Made by a program: the position numbers and the translations under genes | Notes under the pieces: model-generated | What the model was told of the DNA's origin: nothing | The model's input: the letters and a program-made list of their open reading frames with translations, nothing else | Databases searched by the model: none | Shown here: positions 12,775 through 24,188 of the stretch, piece after piece | How positions within the stretch are numbered: position 1 is the first letter of the stretch | Layout of the letters: each line of letters starts with the position of its first letter | Assembly (NCBI RefSeq): GCF_014839805.1 | Contig: NC_051142.1 | Span: 15,594,589 to 15,658,588, forward strand | DNA: 64,000 bases | Source of the DNA: Manduca sexta | Taxonomy: Eukaryota > Arthropoda > Insecta > Lepidoptera > Sphingidae | Direction: 5' to 3'

Positions 12775-12990
12775 TCACTACATAGTATAAAACAAAGTCG
12801 CTTTCTCCGTCCCTATGTCCCTTTGTATGCTTAAATCTTTAAAACTACGCAACGGATTTTGATGCAGTTTTTTTAATAGATGGAGTGATTCAAGAGGAAG
12901 GTTTATATGTATAATAACATCCATTAAATAGTGGAGAAATACTGTTATTTTGTTATGTTATAACCGTGCGAAGCCAGAGCGGGCGGCTAG
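12775..12990 (+). mobile_element. Short non-autonomous Helitron, copy 1
   Basis: It starts TCACTACATAGTATAAAAC and ends GGGCGGCTAG, inserted between A (12,774) and T (12,991), as Helitrons do. A close copy with the same ends lies at 63,392-63,588. It has no coding capacity and would depend on a Rep/helicase encoded elsewhere. Confidence 0.9.
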
Positions 12991-13044
12991 TATAGAATAT
13001 GATAAGAATTACTATGTCAGTATTCAATAATCTTGCTGTTTTCT

Positions 13045-13500
13045 CCTAAGCAATTCTTGTGCGCTCGGGCTCCACACTGAATGAACGCCCATGAACGAGA
13101 GACATTTGTCGCGGCCCTAGGCACATAGTTACGTTTATATAGCTCCAGGCTACCAATTTACATTCAGGCCTATAATCTTTTTATTTTTTATTTATTTATT
13201 TATTAAACGAAATTATGACATCTTTTACAGTTAACACTAATACGATGCTATAACTAATATACTTATTACATTAAATACTTAATTCTTATAATTAGCAATT
13301 AATTTTATTTTATTCTACACGCGTATATGTTGCTTCATGGCTCGCGAACCTGGCCTTCTAACATCCTCCCATCCTAAAAGGTTTCTCTATCCTTCCCAGC
13401 TATTCCCAAATTTCCTCCAGGTCTCTGCAGTCGTTAAGCCGAGGTTTTCCAGCATCTCATTCGCAGGATTCCCCCGGTGTTGAATGTGGGATCCGATATG
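13045..13500 (+). repeat. Repeat family G, split by an inner insertion
   Basis: The parts at 13,045-13,180 and about 13,330-13,500 match 24,975-25,265 (words TTCTTGTGCGCTCGG, CATTTG.CGCG and GGTCTCTGCAG). The AT-rich stretch between them, which starts with a TTTA microsatellite, is absent from the other copy. The match to family G is by eye and diverged. Confidence 0.65.
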
Positions 13501-14797
13501 GAAGAAAAACATCTTGCTGTGCTACGATAAAAAATTGAAGAAGCACCACTAATCACTATCAATCCTTAAACACTTCATGTGTGGGAAAATCAAATCAAAA
13601 AACGAAACAAACGTTGCATAAAATAAACGTTAACTTGAGATTCGCGCATAAATTAACAATTGTACGTAGTTAGTGTGGACCCCTAAAACGAACCACTCAT
13701 CTTTTTTGACGAATTCTCACAATTGTTACACTAATCATAAAATATCGTTTGTATGGAAATTTTAAATTACAAAAACACCATACAACTATTAATCTAAATA
13801 ATTTATTTTCGTGGATGTTAATTCATTTTGTAGTTATACTATTATTAAATCCTTTAAGACGTAACAGTCCAGAAGTCAATATATTCAAGAATGGCAGTCA
13901 TGATATGCGCATGGTTTTCGGAAGCATGAATACAGCTCTACCGAGTTAGTACCACTACAGCATATGCAATATAAAGTGACAACTTGTTGCGTTTCCTACG
14001 CTGAGTGCGATAACCGAGAGACCAAATATACACCATCCCTTATTCATATTCCTTTAAGGTGGGTAGCGCATTGATAATATAGATCTTTTTACGCACAGAT
14101 AGAACACGTAGATTTAATATTTATGTTCAAACAATTTGGATATGGAAATTCTAAACTCCTGAAACCGCATCTAGGTACACGTTCCCGAGTCAGTCGATAT
14201 ATAGTGAGTAGTGAAAATCATAATACTGCCGACCGTTGTAGTTTGCAAACCCTGTTCACTGTGACTTTTGATATACGAGTACTATATTCACACGCGGTAT
14301 ATATTTTAATAGTGATATAGGATATTTGAATCCTCCCGGATATCGGCCACCGAACAGTTGTAAAACCTAATACTGGGCTATATAAGTTTATCGCGTTCCG
14401 GGATCACGTGTAAATTCGGCTTCAAACTGTCCGTCATAATTGTATCACCGTGTGAACTGTAATCATCTCTCGTCAGTCGATACTCTATTACTCATTTGGT
14501 ACAGTAGGGTAACTTAACAATACAAAAAGGGTTACTCATTTACTAGGCGGTAGGTCTTCTAACACGTCAATCATTAACATTGATCACATCGTGAGCGGCG
14601 GGAAGCGGTACCGGACGTCGTCTCCGCGCATGATAACGCGCAGGTGTCGACTGGCGACAGCAATGTCTAGACTTAAATACTTGGAACTGGAGGACACCAA
14701 TCATTTTTACCTAGTGTTTTCTAGCACATCTATCCTGAGTCTGGTGGTTTGAAGCGTTTCGAGGTGCTAATTCATCGAGCATCGAGTCTTGTTGAAT
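13501..14797. other. No feature recognised
   Basis: Unassigned DNA with a GC-richer spot at 14,590-14,665. Frames of about 65 codons occur at 13,749 and 14,123 and look like chance. Confidence 0.4.
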
Positions 14798-14805
14798 CAC
14801 TACAC

Positions 14806-14974
14806 CAGTGGCGAAAGGTGAAATTTTTTGAAAGGGAACCCGAAGCAATATGTAGGTACTAATATGCATAAATACGTTCTGCAAATCGTTCTAATGATAA
14901 TTAAATTCTACATACATTCTACTAATAAAGGGCAGCTGGTGGACATATCAGGTTATGTGGACCCTGCGCCACAG
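14806..14974. mobile_element. hAT-type MITE, CAGTGGCGAA family, copy 4
   Basis: The left end is CAGTGGCGAAAGGTG. The right end is partly decayed (CCCTGCGCCACAG). Flanking 8-mers CACTACAC and CACTAAAC agree at seven of eight positions, which supports an hAT insertion. Confidence 0.8.
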
Positions 14975-15984
14975 CACTAAACTATTATGAAAGTGATAAA
15001 CTCTGAAGTATTAATCCACTGCATCATAGCACCGCTCTGGCAGCAAATAAAAGTCTGGTACTCGTCATTACTGGAAGTTTCTTCATCTCTACAGCTTGCG
15101 GAATAGGGAAGACCGTTTGCTATAATCAACACATTCACGACATACTTTAAAGCGGTGCGCAGGCGCTGTGAAGTTGCACCAGGCTTTAGAATCATTACGT
15201 ATTGTTTGCTACCATCCACACGTGACAATACAAAATGGCGATGAGATTGAAATTAAACTATTTTACGAATTTTATCGCGGAGAAATATAAAAAACCAGCG
15301 ATAAATCCGTAAACCAATTTTATCTCCTAATATTCGCGTAAACGTACGAAATTAATTAGTATGAACCTGTCAGTTATATCTATAAAATATCAAACTAGTC
15401 AGCAGGTTACTGAGTTGACTAGATTATAGTACGTCTATTAGCACTGTCGCTATGCTGTTCCTACGTTAACATTGACAGAGATCAGACGGGCAGGGTTCAA
15501 TTGATATAATGAGGGCATGCGATTGCAGCGGGCGCGCTATCTTCATCGATAAAAAGTGTCAAGAAAGAAATTTCTAGAATTTTCTTGAGACAAATGAATT
15601 GTTCAGATTAATATAAATTGATAGATGATTTCAGATTTAATTTCATGTCAAAATATTAAGCAAAAACGATAATGTAATATTCGAATTAAGATGGAATGTC
15701 AAAAATAGGCTCTGTGGTTTTATTAATGAATAATATCATGAGAGGATAGGTAGCGTAACTTCTACACATAACATGGTCAAGATATCTTCCGTGTATTCTA
15801 GCACAGTTACAATATAGGGCCAATCGAAATACATCAAATTGTTTGTACGAAGTCCGCGTCGTTTTATGAATTCTCTATCATTCGTAGTCAAGACGTCAAT
15901 TCTTGAACTGCGATGTACTCAATGCTCACATCAAGTGCAGTTTAATCAGTCAAGCCAGGGAAAATATTGAGTCAGGATAATTAG
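14975..15984. other. Unassigned DNA with one repeat I fragment
   Basis: At about 15,290-15,350 there is a diverged copy of repeat I (the words GATAAATCCGTAAA and ATTCGCGTAAAC). The remainder is unassigned. A frame on the minus strand at 14,977-15,228 is not recognised. Confidence 0.45.
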
Positions 15985-16085
15985 AGGTATTGGATGGTGG
16001 TTCTACTGTTTATGGGCGGTCATATCGCTTACCATCAGGCGAACGGCAAGCTCGTCACGTCATTCAAACCAATAAAAAAAGAAAT
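15985..16085 (+). repeat. Retroposon 3' end, family K
   Basis: It contains GGGCGGTCATATCGCTTACC, then ATCAGGCGAACGGCAAGCTC, and ends in an A-rich tail, as in the other family K copies. Confidence 0.65.
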
Positions 16086-16674
16086 AAAAAAACATACAAC
16101 TGAAGCGTTTGTTTGAAAGCACCAATCTCAGGCATCAATCTCACAAACAATTTTGATTTTTTTTCTCTAATAGGAAGCTACATTACTCTCAGACTGCTAC
16201 AAGCAACTTTTTACCCGGATTTTTTTTCACGCGGGTAGAACCGCAAAGAAAAGCAAGTTAAAATCTAAAATTGATTACTGGGATGTTGGTTGATTAATGA
16301 TTATTACTAATCTGATCAAACCTGTTCCTAAACACTCATGTATCTCGTGGAGTAGGTTGGATTGGCGACAAATTGCATGTGACATGGCGGATATAATGTA
16401 TAATTCAAGGTTACAGATAATGTATTAGATAATAGTAAGTTTGGCCTTGGAGAAAAATATACCTTATTTACACAGGAATAGGATAGGAGATAATGATGTC
16501 ACAAGAAGCATTTTTTCTCACGAATTACAGTATTGGGACGTAATTTTTTTTTAATAGACACATATACTCACGTCTTTTAGTCTAGAGGGGGATAGGCATG
16601 TGCAACTAAATACTCTCTTTTCGCTATGTGTACTAGGGTCACTTTGCCGTGCACGTTGTAAATAAAACACTATT
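16086..16674. other. No feature recognised
   Basis: AT-rich unassigned sequence. A short family E-like word (ACTTTGCCGTGCACGTTG) lies at about 16,641. Confidence 0.4.
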
Positions 16675-16945
16675 CCCCTTATTCATAAACGTTATTTTTC
16701 TAAGGACTGATCATTGCTGTGATAACAAGTATGTTTCTCAGTGCTTGACGGCATGGTAGCCTTCGTAGTGCGTAGATATAGGGCTGTTGTGATTGGCTTA
16801 TATTGAGATACAACTTTAATCTAGTTGGCTGTCCGATATACAAAGCTAAATAAACAGCAAGCTGTCAGATAAGCAAAGCTGAGAAACAGACTTGTTATCA
16901 CAGCAATATTCCTTCCTTAGATAAATAACGTTTATGAATAAGGAG
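16675..16945. mobile_element. Palindromic foldback MITE
   Basis: The outer arms CCTTATTCATAAACGTTATT and their inverted partner at about 16,922-16,943 pair closely. A second inner pair, CTGTGATAACAAG with CTTGTTATCACAG, extends the palindrome, so much of the 270-bp unit could fold into one hairpin. A target duplication is not clear. No coding content and the superfamily is unassigned. Confidence 0.75.
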
Positions 16946-17397
16946 GTATGTTATTACACAATAACAAAGTCTTTCCTATTCTTTCACAAAATAATTTTAC
17001 CAAGATGCATCTTTTGTTTCGTAAACACTCGACGACCTCTCACAAAAGGGCACGAGTACTCTTTTGTTTCATAGTACGCAAATAAACCCTAAATCTAAAC
17101 ATGGAATTTCAAAGGGTCAGTCTAAATAAAGTACTGCTTTGGATCGTCTACCTTTTGTTATGTTTGAATAGGCTCTGATGAATCAAAAATTAGCTCAAAG
17201 GCTTCTGATGGCTTGGGGGTGTGCGGTTACTCTTTGAATGAAATGTGAGACTTAAATAATTTCTGTATCACTGAACGACGAAATGCTCATAGACAGTAGC
17301 ACTACTAGATATTTTCTTTAATAGAATTCACTGATGCTTATGGAAAAAATATGTCTTGATTCCAGCCCGCATCATCCATATAAAGGAAACAAACCCA
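16946..17397. other. No feature recognised
   Basis: Unassigned AT-rich DNA. Confidence 0.4.
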
Positions 17398-17409
17398 ATG
17401 TTCTAATTA

Positions 17410-17723
17410 ATATAATATTAGCCCTGTATTATATACTGTCCCACTGCTGCGCCTCTTCTACTATGAGAGGGATTAGGCCTTAGTCCACCACGATGGCCTA
17501 GTGCGGATTGGTAGACTTCACACACTCTCAAAATTCCTATAGAGAGCTTTTTAAGTATACAGGTTTCCTTAAGATGTTTTCTTTTACCGTTAACGCAAGC
17601 GACTATTCACAAAGAATACATATATAAATTTATAAAAATGAGAGGTGTGTGCCTTTAGGATTTCAACCTGCGGACATTCGTCTCGGCAGTCCGTTCCACA
17701 ACCAACTAAGCTATCGCCGCTTA
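17410..17723 (-). repeat. tRNA-headed SINE, family A, copy 3, minus strand
   Basis: Full-length copy read on the minus strand, with its tRNA-like head at the right (GCTATCGCCGC near 17,721) and its AT tail at the left. Flanks share ATGTTCT.ATT on both sides with one mismatch, consistent with a target-site duplication. Confidence 0.88.
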
Positions 17724-18235
17724 TGTTCTGATTATACGATGCAAATTAGATTAACTAAGACATTAGATAACAAATATAACCAGAGCAATATAGGAAAACA
17801 TGGCGTCACATCACATAATGCGTTCACTGGAACATTATGTATGCAACGTACATTGCGTGCATTGTTCGCGCAAGGAGTTGTTACGTAACACATTGCGAGA
17901 TATGTATAGGGACGTTACGTATGTCTCAACCTTATGCGTAGCGATGCAGTAATGGGCAGGAAACAAAGGATTTCAAGGGATTTGTATCGGTTATCATCAC
18001 GTAAATGTTACCAGAATCTGATCTCATATTGCACACTGTTTAGCAGAAATCGCCAACGTTGGTACCTTGTTTGAAGGACTGTCATACAAGAAATCGATCG
18101 CTTAATAATGCCATTTATCGCAAATAGGCTGGGTTGAGGCCCGAGTAATCAATTTCTTTAATATTGAAAGGGCCGTAGTCGCGACGCCTTTCTACAATTT
18201 TAAAGCTAATTAAAAACAAAAAAATATATTTATAA
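17724..18235. other. No feature recognised
   Basis: Unassigned DNA. A frame across 17,649-17,888 begins inside the SINE and is not a gene. Confidence 0.4.
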
Positions 18236-18455
18236 AATAATAATATTCCAGCCCATCATCTGTCCCACTGCTGGGCACGGCCTCCTCTATTACTGTGAGG
18301 GATTAGGCCTTAATCCACCACGCTGGCCTAGTGCGGCCTAGTAGACTTCACACACCCTCAAAATTCCTATAAAGGATTTCACAGGTATGCAGATTTTCTC
18401 ACGATGTTTTCCATCACCGTTAAAGCGATAATTCACAAAGAATACACACATTATT
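18236..18455 (-). repeat. SINE family A, copy 4, lacking the tRNA head
   Basis: It matches the 3' two thirds of family A on the minus strand (the word GATTAGGCCTTAATCCACCA and the ACGATGTTTTCC region) but stops before the head. This is the usual 5' truncation of retroposed copies. Confidence 0.82.
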
Positions 18456-18646
18456 TTAATAAGTATATGGGAATGACATATACGATCGATATGTCTATCG
18501 CTTGGATATCTCGTTTCCATATATTTTATATTTTCTATGAGCGTCTGTTGTTTGTCTATGAAAATTGTTTGTCTACGTATGTATTTATCTTTTGCTCGGA
18601 ACTGAGTCTACCAATATACTTTTTCTGCAATAAGATTTCTACATAA

Positions 18647-18935
18647 TATTTCGGTCTAAAAAGTAGTGAAATATCTCCTTCTGCTCCTACTATGCTATCA
18701 GCAAGATCTCGATCCAAGAAACTTGTCACTCAACCAGCATTGTATGCTAAAATGAACAAACATGATGACCTAAGTCCTGATGTAGATTGAGAAACGTTAG
18801 TCGCAATCACTATGCTAGCCAAAAATGCATACCAATCCAACCACGACTTGCTAATCATATCTGATGTACAGTCAGCCACAAAAGTAGCTGAACAAATTGA
18901 AAACTTCACAAACGCTTCTACACACTTAAATAAAA
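18647..18935 (+). pseudogene. Coding-like fragment of unknown protein with one in-frame stop
   Basis: After a TAA at 18,644-18,646 one plus-strand frame stays open for about 95 codons except for a single TGA at 18,788-18,790. The translation is compositionally protein-like (serine/lysine-rich start, then a stretch reading LAKNAYQSNHDLLIISDVQS), unlike the low-complexity frames nearby. The family is not recognised. It may be a fragment of a retroelement gag or a decayed host exon. No acceptor or donor splice site was confirmed. The stop could be a real mutation or an assembly error. Confidence 0.4.
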
Positions 18936-19461
18936 AATATATATTATTTATTATTTACTACTTAGCCTGAACTTCAAATCAAGTAAGTGTTCTGTTTTCT
19001 TTCTCTAAAAATAAAGTAAGCCTTTTGAAGTTTATTTCAGTGAAGAAAAAACGATTGTTCGTACGGACACAAAAGTGAAATGGAATGAAATAATATATTT
19101 GAATCTGTAAAATGTTAAACATTATTTAGATTCCGTCAATATTAATTCTACCTTCGGAAAGCAGTTTTCACCAGAGAAGCACGAGCAAGAAACTCTGGGT
19201 AATGTAAAGGTGATTTGAAATTTTTAATTTATTCAGTTATCTTTGTGCCCGGCTGTACATATTACAATAGACATCATTGAGATTTATAATCTACACGATG
19301 CTTCAATCCGTCATCGACGTAATGAAGCCGTGTAGGGGGTAGTTTTAGGGAGAAGGGGGTGAAAAGTTAACCTTTGAGTACTAATAACCTTTTTTTATAA
19401 ACTTATACCTTCATACATTACTTGATAGATTTGTCCGTAAATAAAATTCATTCATTCAAAA
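18936..19461. other. No feature recognised
   Basis: Unassigned DNA. A short T-rich stretch precedes the SINE at 19,462. Confidence 0.4.
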
Positions 19462-19815
19462 AGCGGCGATAGCCTAGTAAAAAGCGACGATAGCCTATTT
19501 GGGTGTGGAACGGACTATCAAGACGAATGTCCGCAGGTTCAAACCCCAAGGGCACGCACCTCTGACTTTTCTAAAATCATGTGTGTATTTTTTGTGAAGT
19601 TATCGTTCGCTTTAACGGTGAAGGAAAACATCGTGAGGAAACCTACACATCTGCAAGTTCTCTATAGGAATTTCGAAGGTGTGTGAAGTCTACCAATCCG
19701 CACTAGGCCAGCGTGGTGGACTAAGGCCTTATTCCTCTCAGTAGTAGAGGAGGCTGAGCTCAGCAGTAGGCAAGTATATAATACAGGGCTGATATTATTA
19801 TTATTATTTATTTTT
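19462..19815 (+). repeat. tRNA-headed SINE, family A, copy 5, with duplicated head
   Basis: The first 22 bases of the head are present twice in tandem (AAAAAGCGGCGATAGCCTAG, then AAAAAGCGACGATAGCCTAT). The body then continues normally and ends in (ATT)n. The tail is interrupted by the LINE that follows, and more ATT repeats appear beyond it at 24,189-24,203. Confidence 0.88.
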
Positions 19816-19883
19816 ATTTTTTAAATCTCTCCTATCCGGAGGTACGGTTAGCACGGGCCTAAGCCAAGTGCATATGAAAGTAA

Positions 19884-21240
19884 TTACGAAAGAGATAGAA
19901 ATTTTCTGACTATGCGGCATGTATTTAGAATTACGGCTTTCTGTAGAAGGATGAAGGTAAGTTTGTGAATATTGAGGGTGCAGAGACTAGCATGGAGTGA
20001 CTTAGGTATGACGCCGGTGGAAGAAATTACTATGGGTAAAGTTTTAACTGTAGTTGCGTTCCATTGTGTCTTGAGTTCTATTGCTAGGTCCGTATATTTT
20101 GCTATTTTTTCATTGTGTGTAGTTACGATATTGTGAGTGTTACAAATTGCTATATCTACGAGATAAATAGTTTTACTGGGTTTATGGAAAATTGTTATGT
20201 CAGGCCTGTTGAAGTGGATTGTTTTGTCGGTGATGATTGTGCGGTCCCAGTAAATTTTAACTTCTGTGTTTTCCAGGACATTAGTGGGTGTGTACTTATA
20301 ATATGGCATTTTTTCTGTAATGAATTTATATCTGTGGGCTAAATGTTGGTGTACTATAGCTGCGACCTGGTCATGACGGTGTTTGTAGTCAGTTTGTGCT
20401 ATGGATCGGCAGGCTCCAGTTATGTGCTGAATGGTTTCGGAGCTGCCATGACATCTACGGCATATATCGGTGGGCAGGTTAGGTAAGCGCATGATATGCT
20501 TTTGATAGTTCCGGGTTTCTATCACCTGATCTTGGATGGCTAACATAAAGCCTTCAGTTTCGGGAAATAGCTCGCCTCTCTGCAGCCATGCGTTCGACGC
20601 TGATTTGTCGACATGTGGCTGCTGTAGGTCGTGCCAGTGTCTCCCATGAAGGCTCTTCTGTTTCCATTCCTCGATTTTAGTTTTGGGATCCTTAGTGCGT
20701 TCATATTACGTTGTGTGTTTCGATTGTGTAAGTTTAAAGGAGTAAACCGTTTATCTGTGAGTGATGTTAAGTTGTGCATTTCGGAGTGTTCAGAACGTGT
20801 GTGAAAGTATTTCCTTAGTGATGAGATTAGTTTATTATGTAGGTTAGTGATATCAATTAATCCTCTCCCTCCTTCTTTTCTGGGCAGCGTCAATCTTTGT
20901 GTACAAGTTTTAGGGTGGTGTTTCCTGTGGGCTGTCATTTTGTTATTAATAGTAGTTTGGAGCTTTTTTAGGTCGGTTTGTGTCCAATGGATGATCCCAA
21001 AAGAGTAAGATAAAATGGGTATGGCGAAAGTGTTAATAGCTTTAATTAAATTTCTAGAGTTTAATCGGGATCGGAGGATTATGTTTAATCTATGTTTATA
21101 TTTTTTATAAGTTCTGTTTTTGTTAGTTTCTGGTTTATTTCAAGTGCCTGTTGAAAGCCTAAATACTTATATAGCTCGTTATCTGCTAAGGCATCTATAC
21201 TGCATCCCGTTGACAGAATAAAACTATTTTTTGAATCGTG
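19884..21240 (-). pseudogene. LINE polyprotein, C-terminal part: thumb, CCHC knuckle, restriction-like endonuclease
   Basis: Continuation of the frame above in three shifted pieces. 21,085-21,267 carries YKYLGF. The second piece runs from about 21,100 to 20,710 and includes the MTAHRKHHPK region. The third runs from about 20,710 to 19,884. Breaks lie near 21,230 and 21,100 (both at A6 runs on the coding strand) and near 20,710. The last piece has CRRCHGSSETIQHITGAC (C-X2-C-X8-H-X4-C) and then the endonuclease signature RPDITIF ... LVDIAI, followed by a KIAKYTDL helix, as in PD-(D/E)XK-type LINE nucleases that nick the target. The element cannot make a full protein as read, but key residues survive, so it decayed recently or the breaks are sequencing slips. 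Confidence 0.85.
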
Positions 21241-24071
21241 CCATTTTCTATAGAGAAAGTCTTGCACTTATCTATACCAAATTCCATTTGAATGTCCCGA
21301 GAGAATGTTTGTGTGATATCTGCTAGTTGGTGTAAGGATTCCTTGGTCTGGCTGTAGAGTTTTATGTCATCCATATACATGAGGTGTGTTAGTTTTTGCT
21401 GTTGTTGTCCTGCTTTCAATGGGAGTCCGTACTGTGTAGAGTTTAACATTAGAGATAGGGGGTTTAGAGCTAGGCAAAACCAAAGGGGGCTGAGGGCGTC
21501 TCCTTGGAATATACCTCGGCGAATAGGGATAGATTGAGTTTGAATATTTGAGCTACCATTTATTTTTAATTTGGTGTTCCAGAGCTGCATAGTATGGTGG
21601 AGAAAAGTAACAATGGATGGATGTATTTTATAGTGTGTTAGGACAAATAAAAGCCAACTGTGAGGAACTGAATCGAAGGCCTTGCGGTAATCAATGTACA
21701 TGGTGTGTATATCTATTTTGTTAGTAAAGGCATGTTTCATGGCGACTGAGTCTATTATTAATTGTTCCTTGCATCCTTGGCTATTTTTGCGACAACCCTT
21801 TTGTTCTTCTGCTAATATATTATTTGTTATAATGTGGTCATATAAAAGCTCTGACAGACACCCAGTAAGTATTTTATATATTGTCTGCAAACATGTAATA
21901 GGCCTGTATTTTGAAGGATTTTGGTGATCATTATTATCTTTGGGCAGCATGTATGTAATACCTTGGGTGAAATACGTGGGCATTGAGGTTGGCGTTTTAA
22001 CAAAATTATTTATATGATTGTATAAAAGAGGGTGTGAGGCGGTAAACTTTTTGTACCAGTAATTGTGTATGTGGTCAGTTCCTGGGGCTTTCCAATTGTG
22101 TGCTTTGTTTAATATTTTTGTAAAAATTGTGATTGGTATGTCCTGAAACTCCATCGTGGGTATGTGATCTGTGTTTTGTACTTGTTCTTTAAGCCACTCT
22201 GCGGATTCAGTGTGATGTATAGGGTTAGCCCATATTGTTGACCAAAACTGATGAAGTTCTTCTGTTTGTGGTGGTTGAGAGTTTGTAGAGTTTTGTACGT
22301 GTTGTGTGTCTTCTGTAATTTTCCTGTAGAATTGTTTTTCATTGTTAATAAACTGTTTATTTTGCTGTTTTCTAAGAGTGCATGTAACATATCGCCTAAG
22401 TCTGCTGGAGGCTGCATTAAGTTTTTGTTTTAATGTATCTAAATACTGTTGGTTAGTTAGGTTAGGTTCTTCATATCGGGAATGAGTTTTGTATTTATTC
22501 TTGACTCTTTCAATATGTGCAATTAATTTTGGACTTCTATTTCCGTTTATGTATTGTGTTAATCTAGCTATTGCTTTCCGAAAAGACTCTATTTTATGTT
22601 GAAGGCGTTTTTGCCATGGTGGTATATAATTTTGTTGACAACATTGTCTGCTGTACCCTATTTCTTTAATTTTACATCCGTTACATATAGCTGCTGTATA
22701 TGCAGATGTGTAAATAATTGTTTGAGTTGTGGTGAAGTCCAGCTCCGGTGTCAAATATTTTGTGAGAATGTTGCTATTAATATGATCGACAATACTTGCT
22801 AATTTACGGGAAGATTTTTGCTTAGGAATATACGGTCTAAGAGTCGGGTCAGTGTCTTTAAATTTTCTTAAAGCGAACTCAAAATCTTTGACTACTTTGT
22901 CTTCTTCTAAGTTTAACTGAATGTCGGGGCTGTGTGTTATTGTTTGTTCTATTGAGTTATCTGTATATTCGTGGCATGTAGTGTTTAGTGGTTGGTAGAT
23001 GTTTGACTGAGATGAATGATCTATAGTTGATGTGGTTGTATTATAGTTGAGTCGTGTTACTGTACTACTATGTTGAGGGTTTTCATTATTAGACTGCGTT
23101 AATTGGTTGTTTTGTGTCCTAGGGTTTTGATTCTGGTTTTCAATGTTGTCTCTAATTTGTTTGAGTCTATCATTTCTAACTAATTTGTTTTTAATTATCG
23201 ATCTCCTCTGATCTGCAACCCTCTGTTCTGTTAGGTGACTTAGGTGAGGGCATGTTTCAATAAACTTAGTGTGTAGTTTTTGTCTGTATGCTGTTGTGCT
23301 CTTTTCATTTTCTGTTACTTCGTAATAACATCTAATCAGAATTTCATTCAAATCATCTGACCACTGCATTCTACTCTTATTTGTTTGAATTTGAGTGCTA
23401 TGTGTACGTGTATCAATTGGATCTTGTGATAACTGCTGTAGATAAATCCTTACTTCCTCTTCTATTTCTTTTCGTGTGTTTATGGGGATGAGGTTGTTTC
23501 TAACTATGGCTCTACATTGGTCTCCCAGTCTTTGTTTTGGGATTTGAATGTTGCTGAACTTTTCACAAAACCTGTCATGTAGTAAATTAAGGTAGCCTCT
23601 CTTCTTAGTTTCTAGTTTGGTGATCATTAGATAGTTGCGCCAGATGTGGGTATTCATTTCTAACGTCCATCTGATTCTCGCGCGTTTGTTACCGGCAGTG
23701 GGTACAGGTTTGTTGGCGCTTGCCTCCTGTACAGCATCTACTGGCGTATTTAACGACACCGTTGAGGGGGATGTAGGTTGTTCAAACCATTGTGGGGATG
23801 ATGGAGGGGTTTGAAATAGGCTACGTGTTGAGGATGAAGATGAAGATGTTGTTCTTGAGCGATGCTTGTCTATTGTTTCGTCTGTACATGTGGGGGGCTC
23901 ATGCCCTCCCTGGTCTTCGGCTGTAGTATGCTTGTCGACGGGAGCCCGCCTGTTCAGCTCCTCGTCGCCGATGGTTCGCATGCTGTGGCACCCAGCACCG
24001 GCTCCAGGTGCGCCCCGGCGATCGCCCCCGGGAAGCGACTCTAATCGTTTTCTCATCGAGCGTGTCTCCAT
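21195..24071 (-). pseudogene. LINE polyprotein, N-terminal part: Myb-like domains and reverse transcriptase
   Basis: 958-codon frame from an ATG at 24,071. Residues 1-125 are low complexity (serine/proline-rich). About 130-195 and 233-300 are two related tryptophan-containing repeats (RIRWTLEMN... and RMQWSDDLN..., each ending with a DQ.R.I..N.L word), likely sequence-specific DNA binding. Reverse transcriptase occupies about 590-950: WKAPGTDHIHNYW, YRPITCLQTIYKI, IDYRKAFDSVPHSW (catalytic Asp), GIFQGDALSPLW and MYMDDIKLYS (catalytic Asp pair). All catalytic residues are present. The frame ends early, at a run of six A (minus strand) near 21,226-21,231, after the IDKCKTFSI motif. The expected next motif, YKYLGF, is found in another frame just downstream, so this is a frameshift rather than a natural end. 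Confidence 0.85.
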
Positions 24072-24188
24072 ATTTTATGGGTTGCCAGAGCCATGTTAGC
24101 CATGCCAGTAAAATAAAAAAAATCACGTGTCCGCCCCCCACGTGAGTCTGGTGTTCGACTCGGACGTATGGCTGGACTTTAGGGGGCT

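Larger units (their letters stand above)
19826..24188 (-). mobile_element. R4/Dong-like non-LTR retrotransposon
   Basis: About 4.4 kb, minus strand, lying between TTATTATT repeats on both sides, so inserted into a TAA microsatellite. Dong of Bombyx mori is known for this target. The single reading frame encodes, in order, two Myb-like DNA-binding repeats, a reverse transcriptase with YMDD, a CCHC knuckle and a restriction-like endonuclease at the C terminus. This arrangement is typical of the RLE (R2/R4/NeSL-type) non-LTR clades. The 5' untranslated part is about 117 bases (24,072-24,188) and the 3' part about 60 bases, AT-rich at its end. The clade assignment is by domain order and target, not by phylogeny. 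Confidence 0.88.
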
